This document shows, piece by piece, positions 25,559 to 34,032 of a DNA stretch of 64,000 nucleotides. The first letter of the stretch is position 1. Every line of letters starts with the position of its first letter. Position numbers and translations under genes: made by a program. The stretch is from Rhodothermales bacterium (GTDB lineage: Bacteria; Bacteroidota; Rhodothermia; Rhodothermales; UBA10348), in the NCBI GenBank assembly GCA_040221055.1, contig JAVJVN010000004.1:62001-126000 (forward strand), written 5' to 3'. Below the pieces are notes generated by a model. It was not told where the DNA came from. It did not search any database and saw only the letters and a list, made by a program, of their open reading frames with translations.

Positions 25559-27000
25559 GATCCATCCTCCTTAACCATGGACCAGGCCACGGCGGAAATT
25601 CCGAGCGAAACGGCCGAAATCACGAAAATGATGCTCTTCTCGGGGGCCGCGCTGACGAGCACGCCTATGCCCAGGCTGGCCACGAGCTGCGGAAGCACTA
25701 CCGAGAGGTTGAAGAGGCCCATATAGAGGCCCATCTTGGTCTGGTCCACCTTCTGCGACATGATGGCGAACGGCAGGCTGACGGTCGCCGCCCAACCGAC
25801 TCCCAGGACGCCCATCATGATGTAGAGCGCCATGGGTGTGGCGCCGACGAACAGGATGCCGGCATAGCCGAGCGCCATGACGGTCATGCACAGCATATGG
25901 GTACGCACCCGGCCAAAGCGCTCCGTGGCCGGCTCCAGCACGAAGGCCGGCAGCAGGGCACCGACAGCGCTGAGCACGAGGAAGCTGATGGATACGACGC
26001 GGCCCATCTGCACGTCCGAGAGCAGCGGCATGGCATCCTGCACATACGCAAAGAGATACACGAACATGGTCTGGATGCCCAGCCACGTAAACGAGTGGGC
26101 GGCAAGGATTTTCTTGAAACCGATGTCGCCGGCTTCGGCCCGGGTCTTTCCGACGGACGATTTGAGGATTGCTTCGGCTACCAGCCCGACGGTCACCACG
26201 CCAAGGACCATTTCGACCCAGTACGAATCGCGGGTCACGCCCATGAGCCGCTCGCCCATGGCGTAGACGGAATAGATGAAAAAGCCCCACAGCGGGCGCG
26301 TCGTGCGGATGGTCTCAAGAACGGAGAAGCCGGGCGTACGGACGGAAGGGTCGGTGGCGTCCAGGTCGGCTCCTTCATCCTGTCGCAGCACACGGGGCTC
26401 CACGATGAACAACGCCGGCACGATGGAGAACAGGAAAACCAGCACGGCGCCGGCATAGATGAGGACGTTGTTGTTCCAGATGGCCCCGACCGCGTAGGCC
26501 AGGACGCCGAACGTCCCGGATACGGTCTGCATCCAGGTATACCCCTTGGTGCGTTCCACGCCCGCCGGCGTGACGTCCGCGATAATGGATCGCGTGGGGT
26601 TGAAACTCACGTTGATGGCAAGGTCGAGCGTCAGCGCCACGGCAATGGCCACGCCCAGGATGCCCCCGACACCCATGGCATCGGAGATCACGTCGATGTT
26701 CGGCAGGGCCAGCAGCATGAGGGCCGAAAGGACGCCGCCAATCAGGATGAACGGGCGCCGGCGCCCGTTCCAGAACCAGACATTGTCCGAGATTGCCCCG
26801 ACAATCACCTGCCCGAGGATGCCGGCAATCGGTCCGGCCGCCCAGACCAATCCCACATCGTGGATATCCAGGCCGTACTTCGTGGTCAGGATCCAGCTCA
26901 GCGCCGAGATCTGCACCGACAGGGCGAAGCCCATGGCGGTGGCCGGCAGGCTGAGCAGCATGTAGAAGCTCGTCGAGAGCCTCTTCTGGATTTCAAGCAT
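25555..27000 (-). CDS. MFS sugar transporter (SLC45/GPH-like)
   Basis: 481 residues with 12 predicted membrane helices. The N-terminus SLPATAMGFALSVQISALSWIL, WAAGPIAGILGQVIVGAISDN and WNGRRRPFILIGG match sucrose/maltose:H+ symporters of the MFS (SLC45-like). In this context it likely imports maltose or maltodextrins liberated by the amylase and passing the outer membrane. It overlaps the amylase start by 4 nt. A long hairpin separates it from the upstream gene, so it may also have its own promoter. Confidence 0.88.
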   Translation of the reverse strand: MLEIQKRLSTSFYMLLSLPATAMGFALSVQISALSWILTTKYGLDIHDVGLVWAAGPIAGILGQVIVGAISDNVWFWNGRRRPFILIGGVLSALMLLALPNIDVISDAMGVGGILGVAIAVALTLDLAINVSFNPTRSIIADVTPAGVERTKGYTWMQTVSGTFGVLAYAVGAIWNNNVLIYAGAVLVFLFSIVPALFIVEPRVLRQDEGADLDATDPSVRTPGFSVLETIRTTRPLWGFFIYSVYAMGERLMGVTRDSYWVEMVLGVVTVGLVAEAILKSSVGKTRAEAGDIGFKKILAAHSFTWLGIQTMFVYLFAYVQDAMPLLSDVQMGRVVSISFLVLSAVGALLPAFVLEPATERFGRVRTHMLCMTVMALGYAGILFVGATPMALYIMMGVLGVGWAATVSLPFAIMSQKVDQTKMGLYMGLFNLSVVLPQLVASLGIGVLVSAAPEKSIIFVISAVSLGISAVAWSMVKEDGS

Positions 27001-27060
27001 ATTCGCGTTCCGCGGTAGTCAGGGTGCACCTGCACAAAACAGGACTTGACCAACACAGGA

Positions 27061-27092
27061 GGGGCGGGGCGGCCTCCCGGCCGCCCCGCCCC
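27061..27092 (-). terminator. Long GC hairpin between transporter and secreted-protein genes
   Basis: A perfect 14-bp stem (27061-27074 with 27079-27092) closes a TCCC loop. The minus-strand sequence after it has only short T stretches, so it may act as an attenuator or as a 3'-end stabiliser rather than a strict intrinsic terminator. Confidence 0.6.
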
Positions 27093-27126
27093 CGATCCGT
27101 GCTGAACTACATGATGGACATGGCCC

Positions 27127-29345
27127 TTACTTGAGCAGGACCATGGTCTTCGTGACCACCTTGTCGTTGGCCACGAGACGGTAGATGTACGTACCGCTCG
27201 CCAGGTTGCGGGCATCGAACTGCACGCTGTGACGGGAAGCCGGAACGACGCCGTCCACGAGCGTCGCCACATTGCGGCCCAGGAGGTCGAAGACCTGCAG
27301 CGTGACCCGACCCGAGTTGGCCAGTTCGTACTCGATGGTCGTCACCGGGTTGAACGGATTCGGGTAGTTCTGGGAGAGGACCACTGTTTCAGGCAGCGTC
27401 GACTCTTCCGTATTCGTGGCGATCATGTCGTTTTCTCCACCGCGACGTACAGCGACGGCCGAAGGTGGTGTCGACAGATTGTCCACGAAGATGTACGGAT
27501 CGTAAAGCGAATCCTCGTACGTACCGTCGGCCTTCAGCATGGCGCCGAACGTCAGGTTGACGACCGGGTTGGCTTCATCCACGTTCATCACGTGGTTACC
27601 GGCAAACGTGGACTCGTTGTCGAATCCGTTGACGCCGAACTTCAGGTCCACACCCCGCTTGGCCTGACCAGCCGTCTTCATGAGGGTCATCGTGAAGACG
27701 GTGTCACCGGCAACGGCGTCGCCGTTCGTTCCGTCATCCACCAGCTGGAGGGACGCGATGGCCGCCAGATTGGCGCCCCAGTCTTCCCATCCATTGGGGC
27801 TGGCAAACGGACCGTTTGCAAACAGGCCGTCGAACGAAGTCACCGGATCGCCGGTCTGCACGTCCGCAGGCATACCCGACGAGTCGGCCAGGTGATAGAA
27901 TGCAGGACGGGCATCCACCTGGACGAGCACCTCGGTATCGGCCGAGAAGATGTCTTCAAACGTCACGCCACTGAAGAACGGAATTTCCGTTCCGGCCGGT
28001 GGGTACGTGATGTCAATGAAGCCGTTGCTGTCCGTATCCGGCTCATCGCCCCGGATGGAAATCCGTTTGTCGGCACCGCCTCCCAACCCACGATGGTTCC
28101 ACCGGATCCGTCCGGTTTCACGGTCGTGAACTTGAACATGACATCCTCACCGACATTGAAGTTTTCCAACTGCACAATGCCTGTGTAGATGTTCGGATCG
28201 AGGAAATCGGCTTCGAGATTCGTCACACCGGCTGACCAGCCATTGAACGTTCCCGTGGCCGAAACCGTGGCACCGGCTGATGGGTCGAACTCGCCGTTCA
28301 GCAACTGGACACCCATGTTGACCGAGAACTCGATTTCCACGTCCACCGGTACGATGTCGGCCTCGCCACCGCTGCGAACCGCCGTGGCCGTCGGTGGCGT
28401 GGCACTGTTGTCAATCAGGACGTACGGATCGTACAGACCATCCAGGAACGTGCCGTCGGACTGACGCATGGCGCTGAAGACCAACGATACGGTCGGGTTG
28501 GCTTCGTCCACATCCATCTTGTGGTTTCCGGCAAACGTGGATTCGTTGTCGAATCCATTGATGCCGAACTTGAGGTCGACATTCCGCTTGGCATCGCCAG
28601 CCTTCTTGGAGAGTGTGAATGTATACACCGAATCGCCTGCCGTGGCATCGCCCTTCGACCCGTCATCCACCAACTGGAGAGATGCGATGGAAGCGAGCGT
28701 CGCTCCCCAATCTTCCCAGCCATTCGGACTGGCAAAGGGACCATTGGCAAACAGGCCGTCGATGGACGTCACCGGATCGCCGGTCTGTACGTCGGCCGGG
28801 AGTCCCGTGGAATCGGCAAAGAAGTAGAATGCAGGACGGAGGTCGACTTCGACGACGACGTCCGTATCGGCAGCGAACACATCATCGAATGTGATCCCGC
28901 TGAAGAAAGGAGCATCCTGACCGGCAGCCGGGAAGCTCGCATCCAGATAGCCATTGCCATCCGAGTCGGTTTCCGTGCCGGTAATGACCAGAGCCCGATC
29001 GGCCCCGCCTTCCCAACCTACCGAGGTTCCACCGGCTCCGTCATCCTTGACGGTGGTGAACTTGAAGTTGATCGTGCCCGGGGTAAATGCATCCAGCTGG
29101 ACAATCCCCGTGTAGATGTTGGGGTCAAGGAAGTCCGCCTGCAACGTGTCCGCCGTTGCGGTCCAACCGTTGATGGTGCCGGTGACTGTCACCGCCTGAC
29201 CCGTGGACGGGTCAAAGCCTCCGTTGAGTAGTTGTACGCCCATATTGACCCTGAACTCGACTTCCACATTGACCTGGGCCTGTGAGCCCTGGACAAAGAA
29301 AAAGCCAAGCAGCAGGATGCTGACGCATCTTGTAGCCATGTTCAT
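27127..29345 (-). pseudogene. T9SS-sorted protein with two tandem ~310-residue domains, frameshifted
   Basis: Two overlapping frames (29345-27963 and 28086-27127) are one gene broken by loss of one base near 28078-28081. The first domain's GWEGGADRAL matches GWE|GGADKRIS across the break, and adding one base gives 740 codons. Order: signal peptide (ends near SQAQ), domain A and domain B, each starting VEFRVNMGVQLLNGGFDP, followed by an NGW-containing strand like starch-binding CBMs, FKFTTVK and QTGDPVTSIDGLFANG. It ends in a T9SS sorting domain with NYPNPFNPVT and DLLGRNVATLVDG. The start is fixed by a good Shine-Dalgarno. Location beside amylase suggests a surface glucan-binding role. The shift could be real or a sequencing error. 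Confidence 0.8.
27408..29274 (-). repeat. Internal ~930-bp tandem duplication
   Basis: The two halves of the secreted-protein gene repeat with an offset of about 930-940 bp and high nucleotide similarity: for example, the segment encoding DVQTGDPVTS and FANGPFASPNGWEDWG occurs near 27790-27860 and again near 28730-28800. Synonymous changes are spread through both, so the duplication is not recent. Confidence 0.75.
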
Positions 29346-29351
29346 AGTGCA

Positions 29352-29357
29352 CCTCCT
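29352..29357 (-). promoter_or_regulatory. Shine-Dalgarno deciding the start at 29345
   Basis: AGGAGG on the minus strand lies 6 nt before the ATG at 29345, in a genome where such sites are rare. It excludes the upstream in-frame Met at 29366. Confidence 0.7.
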
Positions 29358-29396
29358 GATGTGCATGTGGTGGTTTTTGTGACCTGCTGTCAGGCC

Positions 29397-30437
29397 TTAG
29401 AATGTTGCACCGAGTGTCCACATCTGTGGCGTGCCCAACAGACCATAGTCCTGGAAGACATAGTCGAAATGGGCCGTCACCGTCGTGGATACACGGTACT
29501 GGAGTCCAAATCCTCCGGTCAGGCCGCCGTCGTCGGCTTCGTCCGAGAACGCCTGGCGGTAGCCACCGCGGAGAAAGAAGAATTCCTTGAAAGCGTATTC
29601 CGCGCCGAAGCTGGCACTTTCCGAATTGTCGTTCGGGTGCACAGCATCCATGCTGACCGTAATGCGCTGGTTTTCGCTGGAAACGGCGTCGAGGGCCAGG
29701 CCAACGCGGAAATTGAGCGGCAGCGGCCACTCATCCGTTTCCAGACTTGCGCCCAGCCTCGGATTGTTACCCTCAATGTTGGGATCGATGTCAATGGCAC
29801 GCCGCAGGTCCTTGCCCGAGAGCTGCAGGTCCGAGCCGAAATTCGACATGGACATGCCAATGCGCAGATTCTTGTATCCGGTGTTGTAGAACACGCCCAG
29901 GTCCATGCCCAGACCCGTGGCTTTCTCGTTCCAGATTTTCTGGTGGATGTACTTCACCGTCGCCCCGGCTGAAAACCGGTCGGTGATGTTGCGGGCGGCA
30001 CTCACCCCGATGGAAATATCCTGGGGCGTGAACAACTCGCCGGTGCCTTCCGGATTGGATATGGTGGTGACCTCCATTTCCCCGTAGTCCAGCACCATGA
30101 CGCTGACGCCGATATGGGCTACGGCGGTCCGGAATCCGCTGGCGAGGTAGTAGAATTTGGACTCCACGAGCCAGTCGGCCCGCACGAAATCCACGGCTCC
30201 GGAGCCGGTCATCCGGGCCAGGCTGGCCGGGTTCCAATGCAGGGTGTTGGCCCCTCCTTCCACGGCGGCACTCGCCCCACCCATGGCCGACGCGCGCGCA
30301 TCGGTCCCGATGGTCAGGAACGGCGCGGCCGTCGTGGCCACCTTGTTCTGGGCCGCCGCCGGGTCCACGACCAGGAGGCCGAAAATGCCCATGCCCATCA
30401 GGCCCGCGCGCAGGATGCTTCTCAGGTACTTGTTCAT
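29397..30437 (-). CDS. PorV/PorQ-family outer-membrane protein
   Basis: 346 residues: signal peptide (1-29), the family start FLTIGTDARASAMGGASAAV with HWNPASLA, then amphipathic strands of an FadL-like barrel up to the terminal aromatic MWTLGATF. PorV and PorQ are barrel proteins linked to T9SS cargo handling; here the neighbours are T9SS-type proteins, so a cargo-shuttle role is likely. Its ATG overlaps the stop of the large upstream gene by 4 nt. Confidence 0.85.
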   Translation of the reverse strand: MNKYLRSILRAGLMGMGIFGLLVVDPAAAQNKVATTAAPFLTIGTDARASAMGGASAAVEGGANTLHWNPASLARMTGSGAVDFVRADWLVESKFYYLASGFRTAVAHIGVSVMVLDYGEMEVTTISNPEGTGELFTPQDISIGVSAARNITDRFSAGATVKYIHQKIWNEKATGLGMDLGVFYNTGYKNLRIGMSMSNFGSDLQLSGKDLRRAIDIDPNIEGNNPRLGASLETDEWPLPLNFRVGLALDAVSSENQRITVSMDAVHPNDNSESASFGAEYAFKEFFFLRGGYRQAFSDEADDGGLTGGFGLQYRVSTTVTAHFDYVFQDYGLLGTPQMWTLGATF

Positions 30438-33400
30438 TTGATCAACGCGATTTTGCCGGTCGTTTCACCGAGTCCCGGCGCTTCCACGTGGTAGAAATAC
30501 ACGCCGAACGCCACATCCAGGTTGGTCCGCGAGCGGAGGTCCCATGAGACCGTTCCGTCGTCAATGAACCCATCGTGGCGCAACTCCCGCACCAGTTCTC
30601 CCCGGGACGAATAGATCCGGATGGTGGCGTCCCGCGGCACGTGGATGAAGTCCACGCGGCGTTCACCCCGTCCACTCGTGATGGTCGGAGCCAGCGGGCG
30701 TTCCCACGATGCCGCCGCCACGTACGGATTCGGCACCACCTTTATCCGGTCCAACTGCCCCTTGGCACTTTCGTCATCCACGTCCGATCCGAACGAGGAA
30801 TACCGGAACGTATCCTTGTCGGAGAAGGGCTTGCGGGTAGCGATGGTGAACACGTCACCACTTCCCGGGAAGGTGCCCTGGTCGCTGTCGGCCCGGACGG
30901 CGAAGTTGAATGCCCGTTCGCCCGACGGCGTCGACTCGAAGATGAAGATGAAGTCGCTCGTGGCGTCGAACCGTCCGTTCGGCTGCGCTTCAAAGAACAC
31001 GAACGGGCTCGGACGGTCTTCCGTCACGTTCCAGACGGTGAAGTTGGCCGGTCCGGCTACGGCCTGGGGACCGCGGCTTCCCAACTGGAATCCACCCGTC
31101 GACTGGCCCACGCCGTCGGCACCGAAGCGGAGTTCATAGTCGTAGGGAATGATGTTTCCGGTGAACCGCCACTGCGATACGTTGGTCGCACCCACGAAGA
31201 AGGGGACCATGCCCTCGGGCTCCGCCCAGTTCGTACCGTCCATGTCCAACTGCGTCGCGTCGTTGTTGAACGACAGCCGCATGCCGTCGAAAATGACCGA
31301 CTCCGATTGGGCAAGCTGCGCGTCAGTCACCACGTCGAAACCGTTCCGCTCCACGTTGAACGTACTGGCCGAAATACCGGGGCCGAACCGGATGGTGTAC
31401 TCGGTATTGTCCTCCAGCATGCGGGGATCAAGCACCTGCACGAAAACCTGGCCCGTTCCGGGTCCCGACAACTGATCGACGGTCTCGGACACGCCACCGG
31501 CGGAGTAGCCCAACACCGGTGCATTCGGCATGATTTCCACTACGTTGACGTCGGTCTGAACGGATCCATCTTCCCGGACGGTCGCCGTACGCGCATTCTC
31601 GGCCGGATAGAAGGCCTCGCTGCCTCGGTCGTAGGCCGTCACGGCGTAGTAGTACCGGCGTCCGTTTTCCACGCTGTTGTCCACGAAGGAGTGCACCAGC
31701 CCGGAGTTCGTGCCCAGGTTGAACGGCACGCCGCGCACCCGGTCCATGACGGTCTGGTCCCCGTACCAGAGCCCGTTTATGCCGTTCTTGAGGTCGAATT
31801 GGGCAATCGGCGCCAGAAGCGCCGGATTCCCGAACACATCGGTGACCGGTCGGGGATCGCGGAAGAATGGATCGGTGGATTTGTAGATACGGTACCCTTC
31901 GAAGTCCATGCCGAGCACGGGGTCGATGGAGGCCTCGGCGCGCGCATCCCAATACAGGGTGACCTTGCCATCGCCCGGCACGGCCGATACGATAGGCTTC
32001 TCCGGCGGACGCGCGAAGTTGTAGTTCCGGTCGTAGATCTCCTGGACCGTCTGCACGTTGTTCGTAATGGTGGACAGCTTCTGTGCGAAGTCCTCCCCGT
32101 TGCCGAATACGAGTGCCATGGAGAAGCGGTGGGTCTGGCCCGGCTCCAGGCGGAAATATCCCGAACCGAAAATGAAGTCGCCGTCGACGCCACCCTGGCT
32201 CTGCTGGGCCACGAGTTCTTCGTTCGTGGTGAAGAAGCCGGGCGTGAGCGCATCCCACAGGCGCTGGTCATCGTTCATCCGGATGCCGCCCGGGGGCGTG
32301 AAATAGAAGAACGAGGACAGGCCCACCTGGTCCGTTTCCGTGACATCGAGCGCATCGAAATTGGGTTCACCGAGCGTCGGCACGCCGTCCCCTTCACCGG
32401 GGTCGCCGGTACCGGCCACGCCGTCCGCGCCCACATCATCGGTGAGCGGATCCCAGTCGCCATCGTTGTCCACACCGTCCTGGCCCGACTCGTCGACCAT
32501 CGGATTCAACAGGCCGTGGCGCACGGAGTCTTCCCGCGTGGCATTCCGGTTGCGGATGTCCCGGGCAAAGCCCACGTAATTCATGAAGCGGACCGGCGGG
32601 AGTTCTTCAATCTGACCCGAGAAATTCTGCTTGCGACGCAGGAAGTGCAGGTCCTCATCCTCGTCGATCAACCCGTCCAGGTCGTCGTCAATCAGGTTCT
32701 TCTCGACCACTTCCTGCTCGCCGATCTGGGACCGGATGACGACCCGGTTCTCCTCGAGCACCGAACCCGCACCGATGGTGTGCGACACGCCTTGGGATTC
32801 CACCGTGATCGTGCTTCCGTCCGATGGCACGTAGGTAATCCGGCGCTCGAACGTCGTGCCGTCAATCAGGACGACCGGATCGCCGGCCTGCAGCGTGCGG
32901 GGCTGGAAGTCCTGGGGTGTGAATACGTTGCCCTGGCCTTCCAGGCCTCCCGTCACGTAGGGGAATCCATCAATGTCCCGGCCGGGCTCCTCGAAGGGAT
33001 CGCCGTCGCCGTCGTTGTCAATGCCGTCCAGATCATTGCCCGGGCTTTCCATGAACGCATATCCGGCAATGCCGACGTTCTGGCCTTCATTGCCCAGGAA
33101 GGGCGGGGCATCGTACGAATACACAATCCGGTTCAATTGGTCGAAAAAGGCCAGGTCATCCTGGGAATCGCCATCGCCGCCGGCCAGCGTTCCGACCGTG
33201 AGACCGGTCGCCACCCGGGGATAGGTGGTGGTCCCGGTATTCGTGACCTCATAGATGAAGAAGAGGGCATCCTGGGCCAGGAACTGCGTCCACTGCATGC
33301 CCCGCATTTTCACGGCCAGTCCCAACCCGCCCCGGGACAGGTCGGTGGAATCGGGTGCGAACTGCGGGAAGCGGCTCTGGACTTCCTTGTCGGCGTGGTC

Positions 33401-34030
33401 GTCGGCCCAGAAATAGGACTCCAGGTCGGCATTGAAAATCCCGCGGCCGAAGAACCCGTTCCACGGCGCGCGCCCCGTCTCCGGGTCGACCCACGTGGGC
33501 TGGTCGGGCCAGCGGTCCGGCCAGGAGTCCGGATCGGTGGAGATGGCCGGGCTTTCGTTCTCCCCGTCATTGTTGGCGAACCCGCCCATGGGCTCGAATC
33601 CCCAGAACACGGACCGGTTCTCGGGGTCGGTGTTCGATCCGGATCGCGGATGGCGGGGTGTAATGCCCTTCACGATGGTCGTATCGGCTCGTCCGTCCCC
33701 GTCCAGGTCAATGGGCACTTCCGCCACGACCACCGGGACCACGTCCCCCACATAGAAATCACGGGATCCCTTCGGCCAGTTGCCGCGCGTCTCCCCGACA
33801 CCCGCCAGCAGGCCCGTGTTGAAGAACGTCATGGCAATCTGGTTGCCGTCGTGGATGTTCTTCTTTTCGTTGTCCCGGCTTCCGCGGTACTGCGGATCGA
33901 ACAGGAACGCCGGCAGATTCGAGCGGTCCTGGGCCATTGCGTCGGTGGCAGGCGCGACCAACGGACCCGCAAGCAGCACGGCCACAAGCAGGAGGGCAAA
34001 ACGTCCCATGGTGTGTGTGGATGCAATCAT
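30434..34030 (-). CDS. Large secreted T9SS-type protein of the receptor locus
   Basis: 1198 residues. Signal peptide (about 1-33, ending DAMAQ), an unassigned N-terminal half, several Asp-rich calcium-like runs (NDLDGIDNDGDGDPFEEPG, DDDLDGLIDEDEDLHFL), a fibronectin-III-like stretch (about 690-830, EKPIVSAVPGDGKVTLYWDA and YYYAVTAYDRGSEAF), and a C-terminal sorting domain (VVPNPYVAAASW...IRIYSSRGELVREL...GVYFYHVEA). It follows the TonB-dependent receptor after 2 nt and occupies the place where a SusD-like lipoprotein would normally stand, but shows no SusD features. It may be the receptor's surface partner. Confidence 0.78.
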   Translation of the reverse strand: MIASTHTMGRFALLLVAVLLAGPLVAPATDAMAQDRSNLPAFLFDPQYRGSRDNEKKNIHDGNQIAMTFFNTGLLAGVGETRGNWPKGSRDFYVGDVVPVVVAEVPIDLDGDGRADTTIVKGITPRHPRSGSNTDPENRSVFWGFEPMGGFANNDGENESPAISTDPDSWPDRWPDQPTWVDPETGRAPWNGFFGRGIFNADLESYFWADDHADKEVQSRFPQFAPDSTDLSRGGLGLAVKMRGMQWTQFLAQDALFFIYEVTNTGTTTYPRVATGLTVGTLAGGDGDSQDDLAFFDQLNRIVYSYDAPPFLGNEGQNVGIAGYAFMESPGNDLDGIDNDGDGDPFEEPGRDIDGFPYVTGGLEGQGNVFTPQDFQPRTLQAGDPVVLIDGTTFERRITYVPSDGSTITVESQGVSHTIGAGSVLEENRVVIRSQIGEQEVVEKNLIDDDLDGLIDEDEDLHFLRRKQNFSGQIEELPPVRFMNYVGFARDIRNRNATREDSVRHGLLNPMVDESGQDGVDNDGDWDPLTDDVGADGVAGTGDPGEGDGVPTLGEPNFDALDVTETDQVGLSSFFYFTPPGGIRMNDDQRLWDALTPGFFTTNEELVAQQSQGGVDGDFIFGSGYFRLEPGQTHRFSMALVFGNGEDFAQKLSTITNNVQTVQEIYDRNYNFARPPEKPIVSAVPGDGKVTLYWDARAEASIDPVLGMDFEGYRIYKSTDPFFRDPRPVTDVFGNPALLAPIAQFDLKNGINGLWYGDQTVMDRVRGVPFNLGTNSGLVHSFVDNSVENGRRYYYAVTAYDRGSEAFYPAENARTATVREDGSVQTDVNVVEIMPNAPVLGYSAGGVSETVDQLSGPGTGQVFVQVLDPRMLEDNTEYTIRFGPGISASTFNVERNGFDVVTDAQLAQSESVIFDGMRLSFNNDATQLDMDGTNWAEPEGMVPFFVGATNVSQWRFTGNIIPYDYELRFGADGVGQSTGGFQLGSRGPQAVAGPANFTVWNVTEDRPSPFVFFEAQPNGRFDATSDFIFIFESTPSGERAFNFAVRADSDQGTFPGSGDVFTIATRKPFSDKDTFRYSSFGSDVDDESAKGQLDRIKVVPNPYVAAASWERPLAPTITSGRGERRVDFIHVPRDATIRIYSSRGELVRELRHDGFIDDGTVSWDLRSRTNLDVAFGVYFYHVEAPGLGETTGKIALIK

Positions 34031-34032
34031 GA

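Noticed and set aside
28060-28090. Programmed ribosomal frameshift to join the two frames of the secreted protein
   Set aside because: No slippery heptamer or downstream stimulator is evident; a simple base loss explains it better.
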